DNA of 64,000 nucleotides. Source: Thunnus maccoyii. Lineage: Eukaryota > Chordata > Actinopteri > Scombriformes > Scombridae. A program made the translations under genes and the position numbers. Location of the stretch: positions 2,823,001 to 2,887,000 of the forward strand of contig NC_056535.1 of NCBI RefSeq assembly GCF_910596095.1, given 5' to 3'. How positions within the stretch are numbered: the first letter of the stretch is position 1; the number at the start of each line of letters is the position of its first letter. The notes under the pieces were generated by a model that was not told the DNA's origin, did no database searches, and saw only the letters and a program-made list of their open reading frames with translations. Below, in pieces: positions 12,962-24,210 of this stretch.

Positions 12962-15900
12962 TTCAGTTTATTCAGTCATTTTCTTTATCTTCCCCTGGTT
13001 GAACTACTCCTCTGCAAGTATGCAAATTAATTCTAAAAATTACTTACTAAAAAACTTTAGCTAAGTTTCAGGATATTCTATGTTGTTGTGCTGTTACATC
13101 TTTTCATATTGTTTAATATGTACCCTATTATGGGGGCCCAGTGCCAAAAAATTGCTGTTGGGCCCCTATTTAGTTAGTTTGTAGTAATTTAATTAAACCT
13201 AACTTTGTTAAGGAATATGCACCATGTGAGCACAATGTAAATTAAAATAATTCAGGTATCAAAACTACATTTTGTCACAGGTCCCTTCTACAAGACAGGG
13301 CCACAGTATGCATTATGTAATCACGTAGGACGTTTGTTTCGAGGCTACAACATTTTTACAATGGTCTCATGACATTTGGGAGACATCTATCTATCTAGTT
13401 ACTTGTAGGAATCATTTCAGACTGCTACCTTGAGTGTTGATGTGGTACAGGATGTCTTTGTAGCCCGGAGAAGGGAAGCTGGAGTGATAAACACGGCAGG
13501 TGTAGACCATCTTCTCATCCTCTCTGGCCATGACCAGCTGGATCTCACTCCACACGCTGTAAAGGCGGTTGTGGTCGGAGAAAGGTCCAAAGTGTGTGAC
13601 GTTGTGGACCTGCTCTCCGTCATTCCTGGACCACTCCAGGTGGATGTCCTGTGGGTAAAAGTTCTCCACCCGACAGCAGAGAACCAGCAGGCTCTCCACC
13701 TTGGGGATCTGAGGGATGCTGGAGATCTGAAGGAAGGACGGCTCCACTGGATGTATGTGAGTGTGTGCGTTGAGAGGAGAGAGCAGTGGTGTTAAGTAAT
13801 GTAAGAGTAGTTCACAGGAGATAATAATAATACAGAACATGTTCCTCTTTGTGTACCATCTGCTGAAAATACTGTTATTGAATTATTTGAGGTTGAAGTC
13901 TTCCCAGTCATAATTAGTGTAATGTTGATCAATATAAAGCCATAGAAAATGCAACTGATCTTAATATTCATAGAGTTTTGCCAGAATGTGGAGCTAAAAC
14001 TGTAATGTTTGTTCTATGGGTTGTGTCAAATGGTCACTAAAAAACATGAGGATTCATCCTCTGAGGATCATGAATATCCACAGTAAATTTAATGGAAATC
14101 TGGACAAAGTCTTGAGACACCTTAAGACTGTGCATCAACAACGATGATGTAAGTTTATTGCATGTCACACTTTGCAAGACGGGTCTAATAAAATCTCGGT
14201 TGCAATCTGTGTCAGACTGTACGATATCAGTTTGAGGTCAGATTGTGAGATGAATGTGTGGTGAATGTGGTGTGAATAGAAAAAAGTGTATGAGAGCAGA
14301 TGCACATCATCAGTTCTTATCATCCATCTGCAAATGCAGCAAAGCAAAGAAGGTTTTCTCCTTTGCCAGAGTCACACAAACTTGGTCATATTCTGATTGG
14401 TTGGTTTGTAGATGTTGTAGCAGCAGACACATTGTGAGAATTTGGTCTTATGTTTCTGACTCAGAGTATTGCCACAGACTATCTTTGGTTGCCAAAGCTT
14501 CAAATCGGCTGTTTGTGGACGTCTCACAGTGAGATCTTGGAGCACCATTTGACTTAACAACCAAAGATTTCACCACGCATCTCTCATGATTGTCAACATA
14601 TTTCTCAGAGAGAATCGTACAGTGTAAAGGGGCCTATAGTTCGAAGGGAAATGTTGACCTGATGGTGACAATAGATGAAAGATCATGGTCATCTTCTGGG
14701 GACCATGAATATCCATAACACATTTAACATCAATCTGGCCTGCAGTTGTCAAATATCAGCTGCCAACGGACAGACTAACATCAAGTGATCTCTTTTAATC
14801 TAGAACACTCACCTTTGACCCTGACTGTGGTCTCTCTGCTGAAGGTCTTGCCTCTACACAGTACAACACAATGGTATTTGGTCTGGTCTTCAGTAACATT
14901 CAAACACACAGTCAGGACAGATGTATGGTGTCTGCCATTTGATGAGAAACAAGCCTTTTCGCTCAGATCCTCACTGAGCAACGGAGAAACAGACTCTGAC
15001 TTGACCAGACTATCTGAGTCCGCACCACTTCTCAGTTTAAACCATTTCACTTTGAGCTCTCGCTGTCTAGCTCCTTGGATGGTACATATTAGATCGGTCG
15101 GCACCTCAGCATATATGATGTTGGGTTTGATGATTTCAGAAACACTTGGTGGAACTGCAGAGAGGGATAGGAATGGATGTTGTTTCACAGTTAAGACAGT
15201 AACAATCAAGCATTTTAAGCTGCAACTTATGCAAAAACGTGAAATTATTATTCAAAGTGGATTATTTTATATACATTGTAGAACATGTCTCGAGGGGATC
15301 TTTAAATAAAACATGCACTTTGATCAAGGTGAGACGTACCTTTGCAGAAATACCTGTAGAGAAGCAAAGTTCCTCCAATAACAGAGGTGACCAGCAGCAA
15401 ACTGATGACACTGGTGACAGCTATCAGTGTGACAGCACTGTAAGAGGGTTGTGATGGAGCTAAAGAGACCCATATTACAGTAAGTCTATTATTCAGCATC
15501 GGTAATTATTTAAATATTTAAGAGTGAAAGAAAGAAATCCCACCTTGAACAGTCACTGTAACAGATCTGTTGTATGGCCTACTATTGGTCTGGTGCTCCA
15601 CCTGGCAGATGATGTGTATCTCTCCACCTGTCACTGCTGAGGAGTGCAGTGTGATGCCACTGCGAATACTGTAGGTGCCGTCTGGATTGTGAACGGCCAT
15701 TTCAGTGCAGACACGGAAAAGATGGTTTTCACCTGCATGGACCATGTGGGAGCCATTTTTGATGTGCCATGTCACGGACAGTTTCTCTGGGTAGAAACCT
15801 GTGATGTCGCACTGTATGGTTTTCTCTTCCCCTTCTGTCACTGCTGCTTTTTCTGGTAGTGACACCGAAGGCCGAGCTAGGGGGGAGAGGCCAAGCACAA

Positions 15901-17586
15901 GATATGTTTTTTGGGTAGGGTGATACTCCCTGATGAATTCTGCAGCATGGCTGAACACACAAATCTCAGTTGAAAACTGCCTTAGATGTGACAAACTCAA
16001 AATTTCAAACCTAAGAACATCTTTTATAAATGTCTGCAGTTGAGCTCCTTGGCCTTGTGTCTTTCAGTCACTTGTAATTGAGTTGACTTGCTTTCAGTGG
16101 GCTGGGCTTAGAATAAAGAATAAAATACATTGTGTCCATCACTAGAGTATGGAGTCTAAAATGTGCCAATGGAATAATATTCTATGTATCATTTTATAGT
16201 GTATTTTTGTTTCATTAGAATCAATTAATAAATGTATACAAAAAAAGCAATTATAAATTGAGTGAATTGATTAAATTGGCATTTTAATTATCCATTAGAA
16301 GTTAATAAATCAATTTTAAAATTGACTCACAAAATAAATATTAAATAAAATAATAAATAAAATATTAAAAACATTTACTAATGTGTTTGCCCATCATTCC
16401 TCATCTCACAATTTGCATCTTGCTTTATCATTTAGTTTGTATTTTGGGATCATTTTCAGTGACAGACGGCTCTCTTTAAAGCTGCACTAATCAATATACT
16501 TATGTTAACGATGCATCAAATGACAATGTGTAAGGTGAGAGGAGTCACTCTTTCAGTGACGAACCCAGAGTTATCACCCAACTCTGGAGTTCTCCTCAGT
16601 TCTATAAAGTGTTTAGTGTCTTTAAAGCTCATTGTTTTGGTTTTCTGGCCCACACCTTTACTGTTTTGGTTCAATCTCATCACCTTCATTTCCAGGCAGC
16701 TGTTTTCAATGAAAAAGCTCAGATAAATTCACTGTTTGCTACCTGCCCAGCACCAAACAGCTTACAGACAAAATTAGCTACTAGCTAACCTTGGTGAACA
16801 TAATAGAGCTTCCATCAGTTCAAGAACTAGACATTCATAAAAAGGAAAGTGAATATTGGACTTACATTCATGAGCTGTGAAGTTAATTTAAAGATATGAA
16901 AGCAGTGTGCAAATTAAAATGAAATTAAATTAAATATCCCGTTGGCGCATTTCAGCCCCCATATCAGAAATCTGAAATGCATCTAAAATGACTGAGTACA
17001 AAGGGAAAAACAACAATCAAATAAATCCAGACTGATGTTACACAGATTCCAGTAGAAACAAACAAGGCAATACCTTGTACTTCCAGGGAGGTGGACTGTG
17101 TGTAGACTACAGGTGTTATGATTCTGCAGGTGTAGAGCCCTTCATCTCCCACAGTCACATTACGAAGCTGCAGAGATGCATCGCTCTGTAGCAGCCCCGT
17201 TCTATTCACCACAAACTTTCCTCTGCTCACATGAGCTCTCCCATCCTCAAAAGTGTACACAATGCTCTTCCCTGCATGTTTATCCACCATGTTCCACTCA
17301 ACGGTGAGAGTGCTCCACTCTACCAGCCTGGACAGTTTGTCGAACAGGCAGCTGAGAGTCACATCTGTACCAACCAAGACACTGAGCTTTTTTGCAGTGT
17401 CAGCCGAGGAACCTGAAAACACAAGACAGGATCATCTGACAATAAACAGCGCAATCGACAAACACAAAGCTTTCCTTTAAAACTCAATACTAAAATAATG
17501 GAAATCAAAGCTTGACAATTACCTCTACAGTGAAAAACAATGACCATAACATAAATCATCATTTTCATATTCCATCGGTGCTCCAT
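11813..17586 (-). CDS. Ig-superfamily receptor, B7-H6/SIRP-like, with internal TM exon
   Basis: Likely an immune cell-surface or secreted recognition protein. Minus-strand exons: signal peptide 17523-17586 (starts MEHRWNMKMMIYVMVIVFHC), V domain 17074-17412 (VTLSC...W...LYTC), C1 domain 15544-15876 (IQCDITGFYPE...IICQVEH), transmembrane 15340-15459, then C-type Ig exons 14813-15154, 13429-13746 (FYPQDIHLEW...YTCRVYH) and 11813-12147 (VTVTWTKDGE...FKCRVVH), ending LHLTDSC-stop. Every junction is phase 1. Skipping the TM exon gives a 576-residue secreted five-Ig protein; including it gives 616. Read-through after the TM exon gives 297 residues with a short tail ending SACFI. Several N-glycosylation motifs are visible (NRT and NVT in V, NGS and NRS in C1). 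The V domain and first C1 resemble NCR3LG1 (B7-H6); the later domains resemble SIRP C1 domains. Family membership is firm, orthology is not. Exons 5-7 could alternatively belong to a second transcript. Confidence 0.8.
12921..12959. repeat. (ATT)n microsatellite
   Basis: A run of ATT/TTA units of about 13 copies lies in the intron between the last two Ig exons. Confidence 0.95.
15340..15459 (-). other. Transmembrane exon inside the Ig-receptor gene
   Basis: The exon has acceptor ctctttag and donor GTACGT and encodes APSQPSYS followed by a hydrophobic helix (VTLIAVTSVISLLLVTSVIGG) and LLLYRYFCK. It starts and ends in phase 1 (120 bases, 40 codons), so including or skipping it keeps the frame. 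If the donor is ignored, translation runs on for 12 codons (from GTSHLDQ) to a stop at 15302, giving a short cytoplasmic tail without a visible ITIM/ITAM. Its place upstream of three further Ig exons is anomalous for a type I receptor. Confidence 0.75.
16460..16830. repeat. Probable interspersed repeat in Ig-receptor intron
   Basis: The stretch contains phrases typical of a common teleost repeat (CTTTAAAGCTGCACTAATCAA near 16479; CTACCTGCCCAGCACCAAAC near 16740; TTAGCTACTAGCTAACC near 16775). No second copy was found in this window and the ends are not defined, so the call rests on recognition only. Confidence 0.35.
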
Positions 17587-18639
17587 TGGGATTCAGGCGT
17601 CACGTTGTCAGTACTTGCTAAAATGATTATGAAAGAAACTTGTGACGCACCAGTTTTGAGTTTGTTCGCACAGTTCAAACAGATTCCTTGGACTGAAGGT
17701 CAAGTGGTGGTTGTGTCACTGAATACCTAAAGCAGGGATTGGCTGGTAAACATTCACCTGGTTGTTCACTGTTAATCATGTTGTATGTTGTATGCCAACT
17801 GCACTCTTGGATTTTGACCTGTAGCTGCAACCTCCTGCATGCCACCTTGCAGAAAGATGTGGTATATAGGTCAGGGGCATTACTAGAGATGTATGGTTAG
17901 GGCGGCTGAGCCTTTACCAAGGGGGACCGGGGGGAGAAATTTTTATGTTTTTTAAATGGCCCCAAAATGTCTGTTTGTCATGAATTTTTAGAGTAACAAT
18001 CGGTGTAAAATCAACACAATAGATCTGTCTCTTCATAGTTTGTATTAGGCACAGATCAAATATGACTTAATGCTTTCCACCCACTTACAACAGGCACAGA
18101 TCAAACAAAGGTATTGAAGTCAAGGAATGTTATCTCCTCTCTCTTAGATAAGTTGCAGCTTAAACAACTCCCACTCGCTTTCTTTTTGATTACTAACCTC
18201 CATCAGACCTGCTCCTTCATCCCTGTCAGTCTCCTCCGTCTTCCTCCTCTCCCTCTCCTCGCCTGTTTTCAGTAACATGTTATTTTATTAAACTCAGATT
18301 TACAGGAACTCAAGGCTTAATGAGTGATCAACCAGTTTAAATTTGTATTTGTCTGAACTGGCAAAATCCTCTCACCTGACTGGCCTTCAGCGGAGCTGCT
18401 GCCTTTTAGAAGAAATGTTGTGTATACATCTACAGGTTGAGGAAATTATGATCAACACAATGTGACCTTTTCACTGACATTAACTAATTATAAAGAATAA
18501 TCTATAACTACTTATATGATTGTTTCGAAATACTTAAGAGGCATACAAGAGCAAAGTATGTAAAGAGATGTCAATAACATTATTTGTATCTCATTCACTC
18601 GTTCACACTTTGGCTGGCTGGCTCGTCAGCTAGTTAGTA
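17587..18639. other. Upstream region of the Ig-receptor gene, no gene seen
   Basis: The 5' flank of the Ig gene lies here, followed by a G-rich repeat-like tract (about 17878-17945, ...GGGGGACCGGGGGGAG). A related-looking tract at about 19597-19635 on the far side of the TA-flanked element suggests that element inserted into an older repeat. No convincing promoter motif or exon was found. Confidence 0.4.
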
Positions 18640-19268
18640 CAGTGGAAACCACTTATAGTGCATATACGTCTGCCTGGGTCAAATTAATCACTATAAGCGG
18701 ATAATTATTATAACCGATTTTTTTCTTTTTCTTTAAGTCTCATGCAGATAACCATATAATTGACATTTGTATATTTATTACATGATTTAAAAAGTAATGA
18801 AATGGCCAGCTTCGCTATATACTGTAGCTGTTTCAAAATACAGTACAGCTGTTTTAAAGACTTGTTCCCCTCCTGACTCATTTTAAGATGAGAGAGAGAG
18901 AAGCAGTGGTCAAGCGAGCTAGAGAGTTGATAAGGAGAGCGAGCAGCGGTAGCGTGAAAGCCAGTGAATGGGAGGAAGAAAACGTTCTTTTCTGGTTGTT
19001 TCACGTTGGTTACAAATACAAACACCTCCGCACCCTTGATAATGGTGCCGCAGCCGCTAATTACTATCATATGTGTATCATGGGAGTAAGGTAAAAAATA
19101 AAAATAGTTACCGTAATTTTATTTTCCCCTCATGTTTTCATGTATGAAAAGACCCAAAATGAACACTGTAAGCGGACTATTGATTACTATAAGCAAATTA
19201 TTTAAACAGCATCTATATGGGACTGATTCTGTACTGAGCTTTTTGATCCATATAAGCGGTTTCCACTG
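18640..19268. mobile_element. Tigger/pogo-like non-autonomous DNA transposon, TA-flanked
   Basis: The left end CAGTGGAAACCACTTATAG (18640-) and right end ATAAGCGGTTTCCACTG (-19268) are imperfect inverted repeats. TA lies directly outside each end (18638-18639 and 19269-19270), as expected for Tc1/mariner-superfamily elements of the pogo/Tigger kind. Motifs of the form ACTATAAGCGG recur inside near both ends (about 18692 and 19165-19190), possible transposase-binding repeats. A 68-codon open frame at 18888-19094 is not recognisably transposase. The length is 629 bp. Confidence 0.75.
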
Positions 19269-20426
19269 TATAATGTTAGTGTTATATAGCCTATCCTCTG
19301 GTCTTTTCCTCACTTATACCTAAAGTTAGCTAACATTAAGCAGGTAAAAAAACGAGTAACAGCTTGATAGCTCGCTACATTGACCATCATTTGCCAGTAC
19401 TGTGGGCTCTGAGTGGGCAGCACAGCCAATAGAAACACTGGATTAGAACAGCAGCAGCCTCTCCCAGGTCCTAGTGCCCGGCATTTTAGGTACATTGTGA
19501 TTTGGAGACGCCATGGCACAGTTCGATCAACTTTAATGAAAAGTGAATGAGAAAGAACTATTGATGATTTAAACTAATAATGTACATTTATTTTGGGGGG
19601 CTAAAGAAGATTTTAGGGAGGTCTAAAGCCTAAACTGACAGTATAGGTCGTAAATTCAGTCACCAAAAACGACTTATAGTTACGTTTGAGCGACAGACGC
19701 TATCTAGCGGTCGTAGTAATTATGATCCGCAGAAGTGACTCAGTTCAGATGACGACTGTATACGGTGACACATTTCCATATTCGGAGGTGCACCTTCAAT
19801 ACCTCATCTTGGTACCATAACTGTACCACTAAACACAAAATCAAACTCTCCTACATCATCAATCAGGTCAGTAAAATAATTGGATCAACTCAAACACTGA
19901 GCTTTACACCTGCAGTGCAGCGTCTGGGGACCAACACTGCCTTGGTCATGGGTACTAACAGGAGTATTAACCTAACATACATGTCTTTGATCTATAAAAT
20001 AAATCACACTAGGCACATACAGATATTGTATATTCACACCTGAATTGTCTTTAACAGTATTGATGTTAGCATCCATGACTTATTTTACTGTTTTACTTTG
20101 ATTTTACTGTATTACTGTTTCTACTTCATTGTTACGTTTGTCTACCTTTGTCATTGATTGAGCTGTGTCAAAGAGGAATTTCTGTCACTATATGACACAC
20201 AATTAAGTTTCTTGAATTGAATAAACTGATCCAAACTACAATGTTACAATAATTCCAAGTGCAACTCTCAGTCAAAGTTGATACTTTGAACAAAGTTAAT
20301 GCATCCAATTACTGTTTTTAAGATGATTGTGTTCTTTACTGCAATTTAGAGGATATCAAAACATATTTAAATATGTCTTATAACTGACTGGCATTGAACA
20401 ACATTGTGTCCAAAAGATGAAGCCTA

Positions 20427-20475
<49 letters not shown>

Positions 20476-20510
20476 AATATCTGTCCATTAGAGCAAAAAA
20501 AGACATCTGT
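19269..20510. other. Intergenic, no gene seen; (TTA)n microsatellite at end
   Basis: No coding exon was recognised. A (TTA/ATT)n microsatellite occupies about 20430-20474. The remainder is ordinary A+T-rich intergenic DNA between the Ig gene's upstream flank and the 3' end of tp53rk. Confidence 0.5.
20430..20474. repeat. (TTA)n microsatellite
   Basis: About 15 perfect trinucleotide units lie just beyond the 3' end of tp53rk. Confidence 0.95.
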
Positions 20511-20648
20511 TTTATTACAAAATGTTTTATTATTTTTTGATGTTACTTTGCATTCAACAGTCTTTTCTGCACAATAACAGCTTTATAATTTTAACATGTT
20601 TTCAGAAACATTTCCACAGAAGCTTGTCCCAGTACACAGCAGTTTGTC

Positions 20649-23097
20649 TCATCCCACCATGGACCTCTTCCTCCCTCTCAACCGAACCTCGTCAAGCTTT
20701 TTAATGACAGCTGATGACTTCTTGGATGCCGCTGCATAGCTCTTCAACAGCTTCTCAAACAGCGCCTCTGTGTTGGGGTGTGTACTGAGGAAAGCCTTCT
20801 CCAGCACATATAAGTCTACTCCCTTATCCTCCGGCAGAGCCGAGATGTAACTCAGGCCAAAGTCGATGAGAATGAGGTCAGACTCTCCATCCTCTGGGCT
20901 GCGCCTCAGCAGCATGTTGGAGGTGGTCAGATCTCCGTGGATGACGTCCTCGTCATGCATTTTGGCCAGGATCTGACCCACCCTCTGAGCCAGGCGCTCC
21001 AGCTCCAGCTCAGGACAGGAATCAGACTTCTGGGTGGAAATGATGTGGTCACGCACAGTCAAGGAACCCATGATTTCCTCCAGGAAAATACAATGGGAGG
21101 TGTAGTCTACAAAGTAGACTACAGGGGCAGATATGCCTGAGAGGAAGAGAGGTGGAAGGAGAGTCTGATTTGACAAACTGTATGGCTGTGATGCTGTGTA
21201 ACTCATTAATGCTATAAATATGTGTTTCATCAGGTCTCAGTTTACAGGATAAGGCTGGAATTATTCTGTGTTTTCCTTATTGTCAATATATCCCATGAAA
21301 AGACCGTATGTTAATTCATTCCTCAATACTTTATGACTTCTCTCTTCAGTCTGTGGCTCTCAGCTCCGAGTTCACTCCTAGTGAAAACGTAAAACAGCTC
21401 AAAAATATATAGTTTGGTTTAAAATAAGCACAGTAATTTCCTAAAACAGCTGGTCATTGTACATTACTGACAGGAAGAAATTGTGCATTTGTTGGGGACA
21501 ATTTGAAGCAGCGAATGAAAACACATTTGATGCTTTAGTGAGCAGCAGGACGCTGTGTGTGACAGATAAACTACTGTGTGTGTGTGTTCTTGGTAATGAA
21601 GGAACATGTCACTCAGTGCAACAGTGTGACTCTGATGTATTTTTAATAGTTTTTGGATGATGGAGTTCTGTGGCACAGAGGAACTAGATACATCAGGCTT
21701 TGATGCACACACAATACTTGTTAGTAGGTTAGTTAATTGTTGGTGTTGGTCTTTTCATGTGATATGTACTTATTCTCTAAAGATAAAGAGATACAGAAGG
21801 TGGAGGGTGTGCAGTTTTCTGGGCAAGTCAATGAGGGTGTGTATGTAGGAGTAACCCAATACCAGAACAAAGTGTTAGGGTGTCCTGCCCTCTAGTGGCC
21901 TCACACATGCACAACACTTATTAGGAACAAAACTCCAAACTCAGAAAAACATTCATTTACAGGCCCCTAATTCAAAAACATTCAAACATTTAACACTGTA
22001 TTCTGTGACCTGATTTAGAATTTCATTTTCCCACGTATTACCAAGTTTTCACCATGGTGACACTGCATTTCATGAGCTGTTACTCATACAGTGGGTGACT
22101 ACCTGGTACAAAAGGTATTAAGCCACATTCTGATAGCTGTGATAGCAGGAACAGTGTGTTGTCACACTTTTAAATGATTTACCTTATTTGTATGTTGACT
22201 ACTGCTGAAACGATTAATCGATGTATGAAAATGGATTCATCAATTAGTTGATTAATTGCCAACAATTTTTGACATTTCCAGCTTCTCAGATGTGGGTTTG
22301 CTGCTTCTCTCTGTCTTCTATCATTGTAAACTGAATATCTCTGGTTTTAAGACTGCTGATCTGACAAAATAAGCAATATGAAGACGTCATCGTGGTCTCT
22401 GGGACTTTTTGTTGGGCGTTTTTTCACTATTTTCTCACATCTAATAATCGAAACGATGAATCACTCGATAAACTATCGACAGAATAATCAATACTGAAAA
22501 TAATGTAAGTTGCAACCCTAGTGGCGATAGCTGGGCTGAGGTGAACATATGTAACCTAATGCATAGGAGAAATGTTTGTTTTTATAACTAGAGCCACACT
22601 GCCATGAGGGTGTTATTTTTTTATATTCTACAGTAGAGCAACACCACCGCACCTGCTCAACCAATCAGCCTCTAATGTCACAAAATGTCACAGGTCACAG
22701 ATTCGGTTGTAACACCGGTCCGCAGCGTTACATTCTCGGGTTCAGGCTGGGTAGGGAGCTAAGTCCACGTAGCTACCTTCATTTAACCGTATTAATTTGT
22801 TATATCTAGCAGTTGCTTCCACTCATTGCTCTAAAGAAGGATATAAGGAGCTCCAGCCCGGGCTGTTAACTTGCCTGCTCTCCGGCAGCGCAGAATGGAG
22901 CGGACCTCCTGCACCGTCCTGCGATGTGTCAGCTTTTCGTCCAACACCGGATGTCTGTAGTGTTTCTGGAACCTTTCTTTCACAATAGTCGGCTTACCCA
23001 GAAACTCTGCCCGGTATACCCGGGCTTCTGCTCCTTGCTTTAATAACTCTGCTTTACCGAGGAACTCCGGGAGCGCCATGCTGCTCGCTTTGGCCAT
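20649..23097 (-). CDS. tp53rk: TP53-regulating kinase PRPK/Bud32 (KEOPS complex)
   Basis: PRPK/Bud32 is the small atypical kinase/ATPase of the KEOPS complex, which makes the t6A modification on ANN-decoding tRNAs; the human protein also phosphorylates p53. Exon 1 is 22875-23097 and exon 2 is 20649-21136, joining to 236 residues (human 253). Visible motifs: [15 protein letters not shown] (N-lobe), IVKERF with the catalytic lysine, [34 protein letters not shown], then [18 protein letters not shown] (catalytic loop HGD instead of HRD), LIDFGLS (DFG), [20 protein letters not shown] and the C-terminal [12 protein letters not shown] chose the ATG at 23097 ([12 protein letters not shown]); a second in-frame ATG at 23079 (MALPEF) is also possible. 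The intron has a GC donor. AATAAA on the minus strand is at 20511-20516. Confidence 0.96.
21240..21780. repeat. Interspersed repeat copy B (in tp53rk intron)
   Basis: The sequence shares CCCATGAAAAGACC, CTGTGGCTCTCAGCTCCGAG and TAATTTCCTAAAACAGC with the block at 6740-7140. It also continues into TGCATTTGTTGGGGACAATT and GAAAACACATTTGATGCTTT, known from abundant fish repeats. Short open frames inside it are not genes. Confidence 0.55.
22203..22520 (-). repeat. Teleost interspersed repeat (GATTAATCGATTA family), copy 2
   Basis: The block opens with CTGAAACGATTAATCGATG and closes with ATAATCAATACTGAAAATAA and GTTGCAACCCTA. The middle carries ATTTCCAGCTTCTCAGATGTG and GTAAACTGAATATC, the reverse complement of the copy at 5285-5650. 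It lies in the tp53rk intron. Confidence 0.6.
22869..22874 (-). other. GC-AG splice donor of the tp53rk intron
   Basis: Exon 1 must end after GCA G to join GGC ATA TCT (G-I-S-A-P) of exon 2. The sequence there is AG|GCAAGT, the usual context of functional GC donors. No GT donor at the same place gives an in-frame product. The acceptor is ctctcag before 21136. Confidence 0.75.
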
Positions 23098-23389
23098 GTT
23101 TACTTCCGGTCCCTTGTACAGTCTGATATACTGCTGCTTCCTCTGCTGTTTCCACATGCTGCCACCCAGCGGCCACCACAATAACTACACAGAGAAATAT
23201 CACCGACATGGCCACAGGAATTAAAGTTTTACTAGTTATAAAATAAATCTTTAGCTTTTCACCTACAGTCCATTATTGGTAACTAAATAGGCTAAACATT
23301 TCAACTATCCCTAAATCAACTTATACACACATTTATATGGACTAAGGCTCCCATAAATTGCTTAATTTTACGCCTTAAAGATCCCCTCC

Positions 23390-23860
23390 AGACATGTATG
23401 AGGACATATAAAAAATACTCTGCTTGGAACTTTATGTGTGCCTGATATGGTTTTTCCAAGAAAAATCAATTAGTTAGTAATTCTTAAAATTATATGTAAA
23501 TATATTTCATTTCAGAAGTTCAACTGCTGGACACAAGATGTCTCCTACTTCACTGTAAAGTCCATTCTCAGTGTTTCGAGATTCCACATCACACTTGTGT
23601 AAGATGAATATTGAACTAGTTGTGATGTCACAAATCATGCTCGTAGGTGCAAACTTTAAACTCAGATTTCCGGTGAGCACAGAGAAGCTTTCCTCTATAG
23701 TAGATACATGTGAAAACAGATTTCTATTGCCAAACCCTGCACACACATCATTCTAGACAATGATGCTCAAACATCAACATAACATAAGTAAGCTCAACAA
23801 AAGTGAAACACATTTTTGAGTGGAGATAGGCTTTAAACAATACTGAGAGGTTTGGGTGCA
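23390..23860. repeat. Dispersed repeat, first of two copies flanking the slc2a10 5' end
   Basis: The phrases ATACTCTGCTTGG, TGGACACAAGATGTCTC, CTTCACTGTAAAGTCCATTC, TTGTGATGT and a GAAAC-rich tail occur in the same order at 25375-25870. This is a diverged second copy about 2 kb away in the same orientation. It is non-coding and the class is unknown. Confidence 0.7.
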
Positions 23861-23999
23861 AAATGTAGAAAGTGAAAGAGGCTTACCTAAAACAAGCCCA
23901 TATTTTCAACTTGAAACACACACTGTTACCTTTTCTGTAACGGAAACTCTTCAGTCACATGTGATTATAATCATGTGGTGGAAAAATAATCTAGTTAAC

Positions 24000-24210
24000 T
24001 GATCCTTTAAGGGCGCTCATGCTGAGCTGTACGCGGCGAGTTAGGAATTTCCTTCCCGCGAAAGTTGGACGATTGTCGGCCTCTGGCGTCAAAACTCCGC
24101 CAAGAAGTTTCTCCTCTTGAAACTTGACACGGCTGCCACGTAGCTCAAACTTCCTGAAGAGCCAGCAGTTTTCCAGGAGCATCTCTGTATCATCCCCTCT
24201 CCTGCTTATG
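24000..24210 (+). promoter_or_regulatory. Candidate promoter and 5' non-coding exon of slc2a10
   Basis: This is a local G+C-richer block (TACGCGGCGAGTTAGG, CCTTCCCGCGAAAG) in A+T-rich surroundings, ending at a good donor (TTATG|GTGAGTGC at 24211). The next exon with an acceptor (tttcacag) begins at 26498 and carries the slc2a10 start codon. The block therefore fits a first untranslated exon with its promoter. The transcription start is not defined. Confidence 0.45.

Noticed and set aside
13430-13795. Plus-strand frame over the fourth Ig exon
   Set aside because: Antisense shadow of a well-supported Ig domain with proper splice sites on the minus strand.
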